DNA of 64,000 nt from Devriesea agamarum (GCF_900070355.1 NZ_LN849456.1:124001-188000), one strand, 5' to 3'; counted from the stretch's first letter, positions 25,838-35,172 are shown. Numbers and translations are program-made. The notes: a model not told the origin generated them from the sequence alone.

Positions 25838-26848
25838 GTGACGTCTATCTCTCCCGATTCTCAGTCGATGCCTTCGACCGACCAGCCTTCATCTCCCTCA
25901 CCACCAGAGTTAGATGCCTCTGCGGGCTCGTCAACGGTCTTCGGGACGGTCCGGGCCCTTGCCCCGGACCAGACTGCTGATGCATGTGCACCCACCGGCT
26001 CTGGTTTAACCCCGGTTCTGCACGCCGGGGAACTCACGTTGGCGGCGACTCCGATTGGGAACCCCCTGGATGCGTCCATGAGGCTGGTTCGCGCCTTGGA
26101 AGAGGCCGACTTGATTGCCGCGGAAGATACCCGCAGGTTGCATCGGCTCGCGCGGGATCTGGGGCTTACGCTCTCGGCCCGGGTGATATCGCATCACGAA
26201 CACAATGAAGATGCGCGGACAATGGACCTGCTGTCTGCTCTTGAGGCTGGTCAACGGGTGGTGATCGTAACCGACGCCGGAATGCCGGTGATCTCAGACC
26301 CGGGTTATCGGGCCGTGTGTATGGCGCATGAGGCCGGGATTCGCGTCCGGGTGCTGCCGGGACCATCAGCGGTGCTGACCGCCCTGGCGATGTCGGGGCT
26401 GGCTCCGGATCGGTTTGCCTTTGAAGGTTTTCTGCCGCGTAAACCGAGTAAACGCGAAGAGGCGCTCAAGGCGTTGCGGGATGAACGGCGGACCCTTGTA
26501 TTTTTCGAGTCACCCCGCCGGACCGCCGACACTGTGCAGGCGATGCGCGATATTTTCGGGCCCGAACGCCAGGCGGCGCTGACTCGTGAGCTCACCAAAA
26601 CTCATGAGGAGGTTGTGCGCGGAACTCTCGCTGAGCTCGTGGAGCACACCAGTCATACCGAAGTGTTGGGGGAGGTGGTTCTGGTGGTTGCAGGCGCGGC
26701 GACGGTAGCCGTGAGCATCGAAGATCTTGTGCAGGACGTGCGCGACCTGCGCGATCAGGGAATGCGCTTGAAGGACGCCGCTAAACAGGTGGCTGCCGCT
26801 CATCGGGGAGTGGGGGCACGGGATCTCTACGATGCTGCCCGCGACTGA
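25838..26848 (+). CDS. rsmI: 16S rRNA (cytidine-1402-2'-O)-methyltransferase
   Basis: Methylates the ribose of C1402 in the ribosomal P site. It belongs to the tetrapyrrole methylase fold: LTLAATPIGNPLDASMR opens the conserved domain near residue 65, followed by AAEDTRRLHRLARDLGL, VTDAGMPVISDPGY and FEGFLPRKPSKR. The first 60 residues are a Ser/Pro/Ala-rich tail unusual for RsmI. The GTG at 25838 may be a leaderless start, and the true start could be further in. The gene ends before a strong bidirectional hairpin. Confidence 0.93.
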   Translation: MTSISPDSQSMPSTDQPSSPSPPELDASAGSSTVFGTVRALAPDQTADACAPTGSGLTPVLHAGELTLAATPIGNPLDASMRLVRALEEADLIAAEDTRRLHRLARDLGLTLSARVISHHEHNEDARTMDLLSALEAGQRVVIVTDAGMPVISDPGYRAVCMAHEAGIRVRVLPGPSAVLTALAMSGLAPDRFAFEGFLPRKPSKREEALKALRDERRTLVFFESPRRTADTVQAMRDIFGPERQAALTRELTKTHEEVVRGTLAELVEHTSHTEVLGEVVLVVAGAATVAVSIEDLVQDVRDLRDQGMRLKDAAKQVAAAHRGVGARDLYDAARD

Positions 26849-26923
26849 CGGGTGATAGGGCCGCGTCCAGCGCACCTGTAACTTGGCACATCTGTGACCC
26901 TGTGCGATGAAAGTGCCGCTGAA

Positions 26924-26960
26924 TGTAAAGCGCCCCGGCAACATGCCGGGGCGCTTTACA
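26924..26960. terminator. Bidirectional terminator hairpin
   Basis: A perfect 17-bp stem: TGTAAAGCGCCCCGGCA (26924-26940) and its complement (26944-26960), with a three-base ACA loop. It sits between the convergent rsmI and rpmF genes. The A/T-rich outer ends serve both strands. Confidence 0.88.
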
Positions 26961-27030
26961 TTCTGACGATCTGGGCTCATCCGAGATGATCGAGGAGCCC
27001 TCGCCGATGCCGCTACGGGCGGCGATAGCT

Positions 27031-27198
27031 TCAGTCGACGGAGATGAGTCCGCGCTGGTAGGCCTTTGCGAGCCGACGCGGCACGTTCACGGTACGACCG
27101 CGCACGGTCACCGGCACCAAGTCGGCCGGCGTGGCCTTCCAGTTAGCGCGGCGCTGACGCGTGCGGGCCCGGGACATCTTAAACTTGGGCACTGCCAT
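27031..27198 (-). CDS. rpmF: Ribosomal protein L32, cysteine-free form
   Basis: A 55-residue large-subunit protein: [17 protein letters not shown] is the L32 signature. The protein contains no cysteine, so it lacks the zinc ribbon of C+ L32 proteins. In Actinobacteria such zinc-independent paralogues exist, sometimes induced by zinc shortage, but no clear Zur box is visible here. An inverted repeat TTGTT-N6-AACAA lies 78 bp upstream (27276-27291). ATG 27198 is chosen because it gives the canonical N-terminus. It is not coupled to a DUF177 gene. Confidence 0.93.
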   Translation of the reverse strand: MAVPKFKMSRARTRQRRANWKATPADLVPVTVRGRTVNVPRRLAKAYQRGLISVD

Positions 27199-27518
27199 GA
27201 GAACGCTCCTTGCTCGGATAAGTACGACGTATGCGCGGCGCATCGACGCCGGTTATGCATTCGGTGGACATCAGGTTGTTTTCGGTAACAAACACTGTTC
27301 ACACCAACGAACCCGCGGACGGGCGCGCAACGAGAATCTATTCAACCACACGCGAGGTCCCGTCGGGGGTGCTCATTGTCTCCCCGTGGGGTGATATTGC
27401 CCACCGACAGGTGCGGGGCAACCTCACGCTGCCAACGCCCATCTCAGATGCTTACCCCTCAAAGGACTCAGATGCTGACCTCTCAAAGGAGACGGGCAAG
27501 CACTCTACGATAGAGGAT
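27199..27518. other. Divergent intergenic region rpmF / tatD with a 24-bp duplication
   Basis: 320 bp with no supported gene. It holds the inverted repeat at 27276-27291 and a direct duplication of 24 bp at 27443-27466 and 27467-27490 (both start CTCAGATGCT and end CTCAAAGGA), just ahead of tatD. Confidence 0.6.
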
Positions 27519-28448
27519 ATGAATGCTGACAGTGGGACAGGGGCGCCGCCGCGCAAGCGCGACGAGGTGGATACTAGACGCCGCAGCCGAGATCGTTCCT
27601 GGCCGGATCTGCCGGATGGTTTGCCCTCGCCGGTGGTGGACAACCACTGCCACCTCGACTTTTCAGACGGTGAGCACGCGCTAGACGTCGAGGAACAGAT
27701 CCATCGCGCAGCCGAGGTGGGAGTAGAACGAATCATCACCATCGGATGTGAGCTGGATTCGGCGAGGTGGACGGCTGAGCTGCTCGCCCGGGAACCGAGG
27801 CTGTCGGGTGGGGTCGCTATCCACCCAAATGATGCAGTGTTGCACGTGCGGGGTACGGATCGGCACGGCCGCGAAGCGGTCAGCCTCGACGAGGCCATCG
27901 CCGAGATCGCAGGCCTGCTGCGCGGACCCGGCATGGTGGTCGTCGGCGAAACAGGTTTGGACTGGTTCCGTACGTCGCGCCGCGATGAGGCTGCGAGGGC
28001 AGCCCAATTTGAGTCGTTCCGCGCTCATATCGCGCTCGCTAAAGAGCTGGATCTGCCTATGCAGATCCACGACCGGGATGCGCATCGTGACGTGCTGGAC
28101 GTGCTGGCTTCAGACGGTGCTCCTGAGCTCACGGTGTTCCACTGCTTTTCCGGAGATGCGGAAATGGCTCGCGAATGCGTCGAGCACGGCTACTACCTCT
28201 CCTTCGCAGGGACGGTGACGTTTTCCAATGCCTCAGATCTGCGAGAGGCGCTGGCACTGACACCGCTCGACCGGGTTTTAGTGGAAACAGATGCTCCGTT
28301 CCTCACCCCGGTTCCCTATCGCGGACGCCCGAATGCCTCGTATCTCGTCCCGCTCACCATGCGCATGATTGCCGACGTGAAGGGCGTGGACTTAGAGACC
28401 GCATGCCGAGTGGTACGGGCCAACACCCGGGCGGTTTACGGTGTCTAA
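27519..28448 (+). CDS. tatD: TatD-family metal-dependent DNase
   Basis: A 309-residue metallohydrolase. The metal ligands are visible: VDNHCHLDF (HxH), GETGLDW (Glu), QIHDRDAH (His), FHCFSGDAEMA (His) and VETDAPFLTP (Asp). The first 35 residues are a basic extension. ATG 27519 follows AGAGGAT; the longer frame upstream covers non-coding duplications. The stop overlaps rsmA by 8 bases, so tatD-rsmA are coupled. In Mycobacterium an rpf gene often sits between these two; none is present here. Confidence 0.93.
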   Translation: MNADSGTGAPPRKRDEVDTRRRSRDRSWPDLPDGLPSPVVDNHCHLDFSDGEHALDVEEQIHRAAEVGVERIITIGCELDSARWTAELLAREPRLSGGVAIHPNDAVLHVRGTDRHGREAVSLDEAIAEIAGLLRGPGMVVVGETGLDWFRTSRRDEAARAAQFESFRAHIALAKELDLPMQIHDRDAHRDVLDVLASDGAPELTVFHCFSGDAEMARECVEHGYYLSFAGTVTFSNASDLREALALTPLDRVLVETDAPFLTPVPYRGRPNASYLVPLTMRMIADVKGVDLETACRVVRANTRAVYGV

Positions 28449-29427
28449 ACACGATGGGCCTGACAACATCGGGTTAGAAGAGACCTCCGGTGAGAATCCG
28501 TTGAACCAAGGCCTGACGGGCTGCGGCATGAGCTCACGCTCAATCTTGCTTGGCCCCACTGACATTCGTGACCTTGCGGCACAGGCGGGTATCTATCCGA
28601 CTAAGAAACTCGGTCAAAACTTCTTACTGGATGCCAACACCGTGCGCGGTATTGTGCGGCGCGCCGACCTGGTTCCGGGCCAGAGCGTGCTAGAGGTGGG
28701 GCCGGGGCTCGGATCCCTCACGCTGGGGTTGCTTGAGGCCGGTATGCAGGTAGGAGCTGTCGAACTCGACCGTGCACTCGCAGCGTTGCTGCCGAAAACC
28801 GTCGTCAGCCGGGGAATAGATCCAGACCGGCTTACGGTGGTGCACGAGGACGCACTGGCACTAACCCAGCTGCCAACCCCGGCGGCGGGAGACCAGCCGA
28901 CCGCGCTCGTGGCTAATCTCCCATACAACGTCGCGGTTCCGATCCTGCTGACGCTTCTGGGGCGCTTTTCATCCCTACGAACCGCATTAGTCATGGTTCA
29001 GCTAGAGGTTGCGGATCGGTTGGTGGCCACTCCTGGGTCCCGCGTGTATGGGGCGCCCAGCGCGAAAACAGCCTGGTTCGGACGGGCCAGCAAAGTCGGG
29101 AGTATTTCTCGTCAGGTCTTTTGGCCCGTTCCCAACGTGGACTCGGCGCTGGTCAAAATCGTTCGCCACGATAACCCCGCCCCGATGACAACAATTGACC
29201 GTCAGCAGGTATTCGCCGTAATTGACGCGGCATTCTCTCAGCGACGCAAAACACTGCGCACTGCGCTCGCCAGCTGGGCCGGCTCCCCGCAAAACGCGGA
29301 ACGAGCCGTGCGTGAAGCGGGCATTGACCCTGGTCGGCGCGGTGAGTCGCTGAGCGTGGCCGACTTTGCAGCAATAGCGCAGGCGCATTCCGGGTTATCG
29401 AGATCTATGGGTCACGCCGGTGGCTGA
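28441..29427 (+). CDS. rsmA: 16S rRNA (adenine-1518/1519-N6) dimethyltransferase
   Basis: Dimethylates two adjacent adenines near the 16S 3' end during 30S assembly. Family motifs: TKKLGQNFLLDANTVRGIV, the SAM site LEVGPGLGSLTLGL, VHEDAL, and catalytic NLPYNVAVPIL. The GTG at 28441 overlaps tatD and yields about 30 unconserved residues before LLGPTDIRDLA; ATG 28528 would give the normal start. Followed after 46 bp by ispE, as in many Actinobacteria. Confidence 0.94.
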   Translation: MSKHDGPDNIGLEETSGENPLNQGLTGCGMSSRSILLGPTDIRDLAAQAGIYPTKKLGQNFLLDANTVRGIVRRADLVPGQSVLEVGPGLGSLTLGLLEAGMQVGAVELDRALAALLPKTVVSRGIDPDRLTVVHEDALALTQLPTPAAGDQPTALVANLPYNVAVPILLTLLGRFSSLRTALVMVQLEVADRLVATPGSRVYGAPSAKTAWFGRASKVGSISRQVFWPVPNVDSALVKIVRHDNPAPMTTIDRQQVFAVIDAAFSQRRKTLRTALASWAGSPQNAERAVREAGIDPGRRGESLSVADFAAIAQAHSGLSRSMGHAGG

Positions 29428-29473
29428 GCTGTCGGGTTTGCACTGGCAGGGTCAAAGGATGTTCTCTTAACCC

Positions 29474-30391
29474 ATGACCCCACGCGCAGTCCGGGCGACC
29501 GCTCCCGGCAAAATTAACCTGTCCCTGGCCGTGGGGCGCTGTGACGAACGCGGGTACCACCCCCTGGCGACCGTTTTCCACGCGGTCGGTCTGCTTGAGA
29601 CCGTCACCGCGTCCCGGTCTACGGGGACTGAGCTCAGCCTGGCTATCGAAGGAGAAGGCACCTCAGACTTGCCCGCGGATTCGACGAATCTTGCGCTGAG
29701 AGCGGCGGAAGCACTGCGCTCGCACACCGGGTTCAACGGGGGCGCACACCTGCACGTGCATAAAACGGTTCCGGTGGCCGGAGGTATGGGTGGCGGATCA
29801 GCGGATGCAGCGGCGACCTTGGTCGCCTTGAATGAACTGTGGGAGCTTGGCCTCGGGCGTGACGATCTCACCGACATTGCTGCCACCCTAGGCGCCGATG
29901 TTCCTTTTTCCCTGCGTGGGCACACTGCTCTGGGTACCCGGTACGGCGATGTTCTCTCCCCGGTGATGACGCGGGGGAGCTGGCACTGGGTGCTCGCGCT
30001 GCCCGGCGGAGGTTTATCCACCCCGACTGTCTATCGCGCTTTTGACGACTTAATGGGCCGTGCGGGGGAGCAAGCTCCCGAAAGTCCAGTTACCGATGCC
30101 CGGGTGCTAACCGCGCTGCTGGCGGGGAATCCTGCCGAGCTCGGCCCCGTGCTCAGTAACGATTTACAGCCTGCCGCCTTTAGCCTTGCTCCCGACGTGG
30201 AGCGGGTGGTGGATGCGGCTAAGCGCGCCGGAGCCCTGGGGGTGGTGGTGTCGGGATCAGGTCCAACCGTGGCCGCTTTGGTGGCTGATGCTCATCACGC
30301 TCTCGATGTTGAGATTGCCCTGCTCGCCTCCGGCTATGTCCGCACCTGTCACCGAGTCGTCGGCAATGTGCCTGGGGCGCGTCTCATCTAA
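29474..30391 (+). CDS. ispE: 4-diphosphocytidyl-2-C-methyl-D-erythritol kinase
   Basis: GHMP kinase of the MEP isoprenoid pathway, phosphorylating CDP-ME at the 2-position. It has 305 residues. Motif 1 is APGKINLSLAVG, the ATP-binding loop is PVAGGMGGGSADAAAT (about residues 97-112) and motif 3 is VVVSGSGPTVAAL near residue 258. It ends the tatD-rsmA-ispE cluster and marks the left border of the accessory region. Decamer-like repeats start five bases after its stop. Confidence 0.95.
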   Translation: MTPRAVRATAPGKINLSLAVGRCDERGYHPLATVFHAVGLLETVTASRSTGTELSLAIEGEGTSDLPADSTNLALRAAEALRSHTGFNGGAHLHVHKTVPVAGGMGGGSADAAATLVALNELWELGLGRDDLTDIAATLGADVPFSLRGHTALGTRYGDVLSPVMTRGSWHWVLALPGGGLSTPTVYRAFDDLMGRAGEQAPESPVTDARVLTALLAGNPAELGPVLSNDLQPAAFSLAPDVERVVDAAKRAGALGVVVSGSGPTVAALVADAHHALDVEIALLASGYVRTCHRVVGNVPGARLI

Positions 30392-30395
30392 GACG

Positions 30396-30445
30396 GAGCA
30401 GACCTGAGCAGCCCTGACCAGTCCCGAGCGCACCAGAGTAGTTGG
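30396..30445. repeat. Degenerate 10-bp tandem repeat, five units
   Basis: Consecutive 10-mers GAGCAGACCT, GAGCAGCCCT, GACCAGTCCC, GAGCGCACCA and GAGTAGTTGG, directly after the ispE stop. Confidence 0.65.
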
Positions 30446-30479
30446 GAATCCACCAGCCCAGATTCGGGACAGAGCCGGG

Positions 30480-31124
30480 TTAAGGGTTACGTACGTACTC
30501 GCTGCGAAGGATGCCCATCAGGATTTCGTCCCAGTAGCGTCCGGCCCGGAAAGTCGCTGCACGGCGCCGGCCTTCGATCACAAATCCAACCTTCTCGTAG
30601 GTACGTTGCGCGCGAGTATTAAATTCCCAGACCCCGAGCTCGACTTTGTTTAGGCCGAGTTCTTCAAATGCGAACCGGAGGAACACTTTCACCGCATCGG
30701 TTCCGAAGCCGTTGCCGACGTGCGGCCCGCCAATGATGATCGATAACGTCGCTGATCGGATCACCGGGTCGATACCCCGTACAGCAATATGACCGACTAG
30801 TGTTCCGTGCTCGATATTTTCTATGCAGAGGCCGACACTGTTTGAAATCTGGTTGCTGCTCCATGCGCGGAACATCTCGGCGGCGGATGAACTTGGAGCA
30901 GGAATGGTCTTGAGAGTTTGGAACACCATCCATGCGGGGTCGTTCCACCAGGCCTCAAGCGAGGGGAGATCATCCTCGCGCAGCGGACGCAAACGCACCT
31001 TCGTACCTTGAAAGATAGTGTTCGCGTAGGTGTTGAGGTGGTTGATGTCGATGTTGTTGGTGTCGTGATTGTTGTGGCTGAGCCTGTTGGCATCGCGATA
31101 GCCGGAACCGAGGTCGTCGTTCAT
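30480..31124 (-). CDS. GNAT-family N-acetyltransferase (RimJ/RimL-like)
   Basis: A 214-residue acetyltransferase. The typical VRLRPLREDDLPSLEAWWND begins near residue 43. IGGPHVGNGFGTDAVK is the acetyl-CoA binding motif A, and LNKVELGVWEFNTRAQRTYEKVGF is the B region. This resembles the RimJ/RimL or spermidine/antibiotic GNATs; the substrate is unknown. The first 35 residues are an Asn/Asp/His-rich low-complexity stretch coded by repeated GTTGTT/GATGTT-like triplets, so the true start may be further in. It is the first gene of the accessory region. Confidence 0.82.
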   Translation of the reverse strand: MNDDLGSGYRDANRLSHNNHDTNNIDINHLNTYANTIFQGTKVRLRPLREDDLPSLEAWWNDPAWMVFQTLKTIPAPSSSAAEMFRAWSSNQISNSVGLCIENIEHGTLVGHIAVRGIDPVIRSATLSIIIGGPHVGNGFGTDAVKVFLRFAFEELGLNKVELGVWEFNTRAQRTYEKVGFVIEGRRRAATFRAGRYWDEILMGILRSEYVRNP

Positions 31125-31730
31125 CCGACTGCTCCCATCATTCGATTTGAGATGAGTATAGGCTTTTCGTGAGCCTTTGACCGGATGTCGAAGGGAGATC
31201 GCGATGGGAAGGGGCTGGTCATACCAGCAGCGGAGTCATCGTGGTACTCGTCGCGTTGGATGCGCTCTGTGGAACATCTGTTCGGTGTCGGATGTGGGCC
31301 CAGCCGGTCTTTGATCTTGACGGCGACATTGCGCGGGCGACACGTCTTTGGCGCGCTTATTCTCGCGTTTGTGGTGTGGGGCTGCTGTTTCTTATCCCGC
31401 CTGCCGGTGGCGTCGCTCACTGGCTGGCCTTTGGCGAGATCGTACTGATCGCAGTTGACGGGACAGTTCGTGCGGTCTTGCGCAAACACGCCACCAAAAA
31501 TAATTCGCAGGACAAATCCTCCCGCGCTAAAGTTTCTGGCGGTAGACCCTGATGTGCTGGGGGATGCAGCGGTGTGAAATGCGGAAGCCGAATCCTTTGA
31601 CGGCTGAGCTTTCACCTCGCCACCTGTGCACCGTTGTCAGATGTTGGCAGACGGCTCCAATGACATCGTGCCCATGTGCGGGACCCCAGTGACATCGTGC
31701 CAGAACCGACCTAGAGCTTGAGGTAGTCCA
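31125..31730 (+). other. Gap with a possible gene remnant (31241-31552) and a direct repeat
   Basis: About 600 bp. A plus-strand frame from GTG 31241 to 31552 (103 residues) has coding-like composition and one hydrophobic stretch (GLLFLIPPAGGVAHWLAFG), but no SD and no recognisable family; it might be a decayed gene. TGACATCGTGCC occurs twice (31661 and 31690), 29 bp apart, just ahead of the MFS gene. No transposase is present. Confidence 0.35.
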
Positions 31731-32969
31731 ATGAGCGATCCTGGTTCATCGGTGGCCGTTGTCTGGCGGAACCGATCTCTCGTTCCTCTCGCGATGGCCA
31801 CGGTTGCTGCGGGGCTTGCGTTCTATGTTCCAGTCAGCGCGTTATTTCTTGAGAGTCGCGGGCAATCCTTAACCGACATCTTTATTTTTGAAAGCATTCT
31901 TGTCGCGAGCATTATGCTCACCGAGATCCCCTCCGGTGTCATAGCAGACCGTCTAGACCGACGCTGGATGATTATCGCCGGCTTCGTGCTCAATGCGTCC
32001 GCGGAAATTATCTTCGCCACCGGCCACTCGTTCATGGGGTTCGCGATCTCGTTCTGTGTCAGCGGCGTAGGAATCGCGATGCTGACGGGTGTCCAAGACG
32101 CCTACATCTACGATTCGCTGGGAGAAGACGCTGACAAAACATCGGTCGGTGTATGGGGCCATTTGAGTTCGCTTGGACTCGTTGCCGGCGTTCTCGGATC
32201 TATCGTCGGAAGTATCCTGGCGTCCTTTGACATCGGGCTTCCGGCGATGGCTGCCGCTGTTGCCGCGGTTGTGGCAGCGTTAATCTCCGTGTTTCTTTCG
32301 GCGCAGCGGCCCAGACTAGAACCGGGGGAGCATGAGGAGACATCTATTCATGCGGTTCGCGAAGGTGTCCGCCTCCTGGTATCCACACCGATTCTGCTGT
32401 ATATCGCGGTGGCATCGTCCGCAGCGTTCGTACTGTTTAACGCGGTGTATACGCTAAATCAGCCGCTGTTTTCAGCATCCGCTCTTCCCGTGATCGCCTG
32501 GGGTTTCATTGGTGGGGGAGCGCAGTTGGTAGCTGCCCTTTACAATCACCACGCCAACCGCGTTGAGAAAAGGTTGGGTCGGAAGTATGCGCTGTTGCTA
32601 GCGATGGGCTTCGGCTTTCTGGGTTTTGTTCTCATGGCAATACCAAACCAGGTGGTTGTTGTCGCCGGATTCATCCTCGTCGTCCTCGGGATGAACGCTC
32701 GGGGACCCATCACGATGGCAGTTGCAAATAGGGTCATCCCCATGAAGCGACGAGCCACCGTGCTGAACGTCGCCAGTTCACTGGGCAGCCTCATCGGAAT
32801 CCTGGTTAACCCCCTAATCGGGTTCGGCGCAGACGCAAACCCGTCTTTCACCGTCATCGCTATCGGGACGATTTTGCTGGGATTGATGCTGACGTGGATT
32901 CCCGTTGCCAATAAGTACCTCGATACTCCCCCCAAAGAGAACGACGCCGTCCAAGTTGAAACTCATTAG
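31731..32969 (+). CDS. MFS transporter (drug-efflux-like)
   Basis: A 412-residue membrane protein with about twelve predicted helices. After helix 2 comes the MFS motif-A-like GVIADRLDRRWMI, and the second half shows LGRKYALLLAMGFGFLGFV. The pattern resembles drug/proton antiporters with the late MKRRATVLNVASSLGSLIG segment. Substrate unknown. ATG 31731 follows GAGGTAGTCC. It is monocistronic in the accessory region, with a tandem repeat block after its stop. Confidence 0.88.
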   Translation: MSDPGSSVAVVWRNRSLVPLAMATVAAGLAFYVPVSALFLESRGQSLTDIFIFESILVASIMLTEIPSGVIADRLDRRWMIIAGFVLNASAEIIFATGHSFMGFAISFCVSGVGIAMLTGVQDAYIYDSLGEDADKTSVGVWGHLSSLGLVAGVLGSIVGSILASFDIGLPAMAAAVAAVVAALISVFLSAQRPRLEPGEHEETSIHAVREGVRLLVSTPILLYIAVASSAAFVLFNAVYTLNQPLFSASALPVIAWGFIGGGAQLVAALYNHHANRVEKRLGRKYALLLAMGFGFLGFVLMAIPNQVVVVAGFILVVLGMNARGPITMAVANRVIPMKRRATVLNVASSLGSLIGILVNPLIGFGADANPSFTVIAIGTILLGLMLTWIPVANKYLDTPPKENDAVQVETH

Positions 32970-32982
32970 CCGTTATCTGCAA

Positions 32983-33066
32983 GAAAGCGCGACGACGCAG
33001 TAGAAGGCTTGGCGACGCAGCAGAACGCGTGACGACAGGGTAGAACGTATGACGACGCGGCGATGA
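32983..33066. repeat. Degenerate about 20-bp tandem repeat, four units
   Basis: Successive units share GACGACGC(A/G)G and AGAA: GCGACGACGCAGTAGAAGGC, GGCGACGCAGCAGAACGCGT, GACGACAGGGTAGAACGTAT, then GACGACGCGGCGATGACT. Starts 14 bp after the MFS stop. Confidence 0.7.
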
Positions 33067-33197
33067 CTACGAAAACCAACCGGATAACCGAGTTACTGTC
33101 AGGCGGCGCAGCCCTGGCTAATCAGTTTGGAATACTCGTCGGAATACTCGAGCCGGCTCTCCTCACGCTAACCGAACTCGCGCTTGAGCCGAATTAG
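33063..33197 (+). CDS. Possible 44-residue hydrophobic peptide (low confidence)
   Basis: A short frame just ahead of the ABC exporter: a polar N-terminus (MTTKTNRITELLSGG) followed by a hydrophobic, cysteine-free part (AALANQFGILVGILEPALL). LSGG resembles a double-glycine leader end as in class II bacteriocins. However, no SD precedes it, it starts inside a tandem repeat, and the exporter at 33457 lacks a C39 peptidase domain. It may be chance. Confidence 0.2.
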   Translation: MTTKTNRITELLSGGAALANQFGILVGILEPALLTLTELALEPN

Positions 33198-33456
33198 ATC
33201 TGGGCCAGGTCGTATTTGAGGAGCTTGCATCCGGCATGCCGCGAGTGCTGTGCATGTAAATCAATGGCCCGAGCGCCCCATCTCGTGGAACGATGGCGCT
33301 CGTGGAACAGCATTTCATGGTCGCGCCGGCAGTGAGTCCTCAAGGGGATGCACGAGTTCGAGGTATAAGGCATTTGACTCTTAAGACATACTCGGGCTCG
33401 GCCGGCTGCTCCCGCGAGCAGATGATCGCAGGTCGTTTTGGCAGCGTGGTGCTGCC
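33198..33456. other. Intergenic stretch before the ABC exporter
   Basis: 260 bp in which I see no gene, palindromic operator or terminator of note. It should contain the promoter of the ABC exporter. Confidence 0.4.
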
Positions 33457-35172
33457 ATGATGGATGTGGACCCTCAAAGGCGCAGGTCAACCGGGCCGCT
33501 CAGGAAGGCGATCTCCGCATCCCGTGGGCTTTTCGTTCTCTGCCTGTTCTTAGGTATCGCCAGATCGTTCCTTGAGAACTTCGGCCTGAATAGATTCCAG
33601 GTAGTACTCGACGACGTGTCGAGGGGGAAAATCAGCCTAATCTCAGTGGGAGTTTACGGCGCTCTTCTCGTGAGCGCCTGCATCGTGGCCTATGTCGATG
33701 AGATTCCAAAGACAAAACTTAGACAAAGCGTCTATTATCATTTCAAACTAGAGTCTATGAAAAAGGCGACGGTAGTCGACTTTTCCTCCACCCGTCGGCT
33801 CGGAACAGGCGCCCTACTTCAACGGATTGAAGCTGGCGCGAATGCGGGACGCGCAATGGCGTGCGATTTTTGGCTTAGATCTCTACGGGAAATTCTGCCG
33901 GACATCATGATCGGCTTCGTATTTATCATGCTGATGAATGCCAAGATCGCCTTCGCGGTTATCTGCGGGTATATTGTGCTTTTCTTGATAACCAATGTGG
34001 TTCTCCGACGTCTGTATGCACTCAAGCGCGATTCTGTTGTGGATGACGAACGCATTAACCGAGGAATTAGCCGCGTAATCATGGAGCTGATCTCTGTTCG
34101 GATTCTTGGTCTTGGACCAAAGGAGCTTGCGAACGCACGCAAGCTGAGCGTGGATAATACCCGCAGAAGCGCTAGCGTGGTCGCAACCCACGAGTTCTTT
34201 TTCTCTTTCTTCGCATTACTTATGATCGTGGTGAAGATCGGAATCATCGTTCTGTTCGCGTTGGGAAGCATCAGCCTGAGCGTTGGTGGACTGGTAGCAC
34301 TTTTGCTGTATCTAGACCGCACATATAACCCAATTGCGATTTTGAACGTCATATACGTCCAATACAAGTTGGATCGGGTGTCATTATCGCGACTGGATGA
34401 GTTCTTGAGGCTGCCGGATGATCCGGGACTGGTTGGTCACGGGGTGCGCTGTGGTTCCCCCGAGGCTATCTGTCTGCGTGGGGTTGGGATGAGGATCGAC
34501 GGCACTACGGTTTTAGAGCCCATAGACGTCAGGCTGATGCTCGGGAACAGCTTGGGGATTGCAGGACCAAGCGGTGCGGGCAAATCTACTCTGCTTCGGA
34601 TGATCCTCGGTTTAATTCGTCCGACGAACGGCGAGGTCCACATCAACGGTATCTCTACACGCGATATCGAATTAACCGAGTTCTATCAGCACGTCTCCTA
34701 CGTTTCGCAGGATCCACCGGTCTTTGATGGCACCATTCGTGAGAATCTTCTGCTTAAGGATGACACGGACGATACTCGCGTTCTTGAGATTCTAAAGGCT
34801 CTTGGGCTTGGGAATTTCATGGATGCACGAGGTGGGAACCTCGACAGCGAGGTCGGCGAACGGGGAACGCTCGTTTCTGGTGGCGAAAGACAGCGCTTGG
34901 CTGTTGCGCGAATCCTGCTGGACCCGAAGCCGCTGATTATTCTTGACGAGGCAACGTCGGCTATGGACAGCCTGACGGAGGAGGCCGTTATTTCAGCTGT
35001 GCGCGAGGCTGCGCAAGAAAGCATGCTCGTCATTGTTTCGCACAAGCTGAAAACATTGTCGTTGGCTGATGAGATCTTGGTTCTTGAGTCAGGACGTGTG
35101 ACTGGGCGAGGGTGTTTCGAGGAACTAGTGAGTGCTCCCGGTGTGTTCGGCAAACTCTGGGAAAAGCAGTAG
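33457..35172 (+). CDS. ABC exporter, fused membrane and ATPase domains
   Basis: A 571-residue half-transporter: an N-terminal membrane domain with about six helices (residues about 20-300), then an ATPase with Walker A GPSGAGKSTLLRM, Q-loop YVSQDPPVFDG, signature LVSGGERQRLAVAR, Walker B LIILDEATSAMDS and VIVSHK. This is the exporter type used for peptides, lipids or drugs. It has no peptidase C39 domain. ATG 33457 or 33460 starts it, with a weak SD. Codon use is less GC-rich than the core genes, suggesting acquisition. The cargo is unknown. Confidence 0.87.
   Translation: MMDVDPQRRRSTGPLRKAISASRGLFVLCLFLGIARSFLENFGLNRFQVVLDDVSRGKISLISVGVYGALLVSACIVAYVDEIPKTKLRQSVYYHFKLESMKKATVVDFSSTRRLGTGALLQRIEAGANAGRAMACDFWLRSLREILPDIMIGFVFIMLMNAKIAFAVICGYIVLFLITNVVLRRLYALKRDSVVDDERINRGISRVIMELISVRILGLGPKELANARKLSVDNTRRSASVVATHEFFFSFFALLMIVVKIGIIVLFALGSISLSVGGLVALLLYLDRTYNPIAILNVIYVQYKLDRVSLSRLDEFLRLPDDPGLVGHGVRCGSPEAICLRGVGMRIDGTTVLEPIDVRLMLGNSLGIAGPSGAGKSTLLRMILGLIRPTNGEVHINGISTRDIELTEFYQHVSYVSQDPPVFDGTIRENLLLKDDTDDTRVLEILKALGLGNFMDARGGNLDSEVGERGTLVSGGERQRLAVARILLDPKPLIILDEATSAMDSLTEEAVISAVREAAQESMLVIVSHKLKTLSLADEILVLESGRVTGRGCFEELVSAPGVFGKLWEKQ

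Noticed and set aside
31661-31701. TGACATCGTGCC repeated 29 bp apart, resembling an IS481-type terminal repeat
   Set aside because: No transposase, no second end and no target duplication; the resemblance is from memory only.
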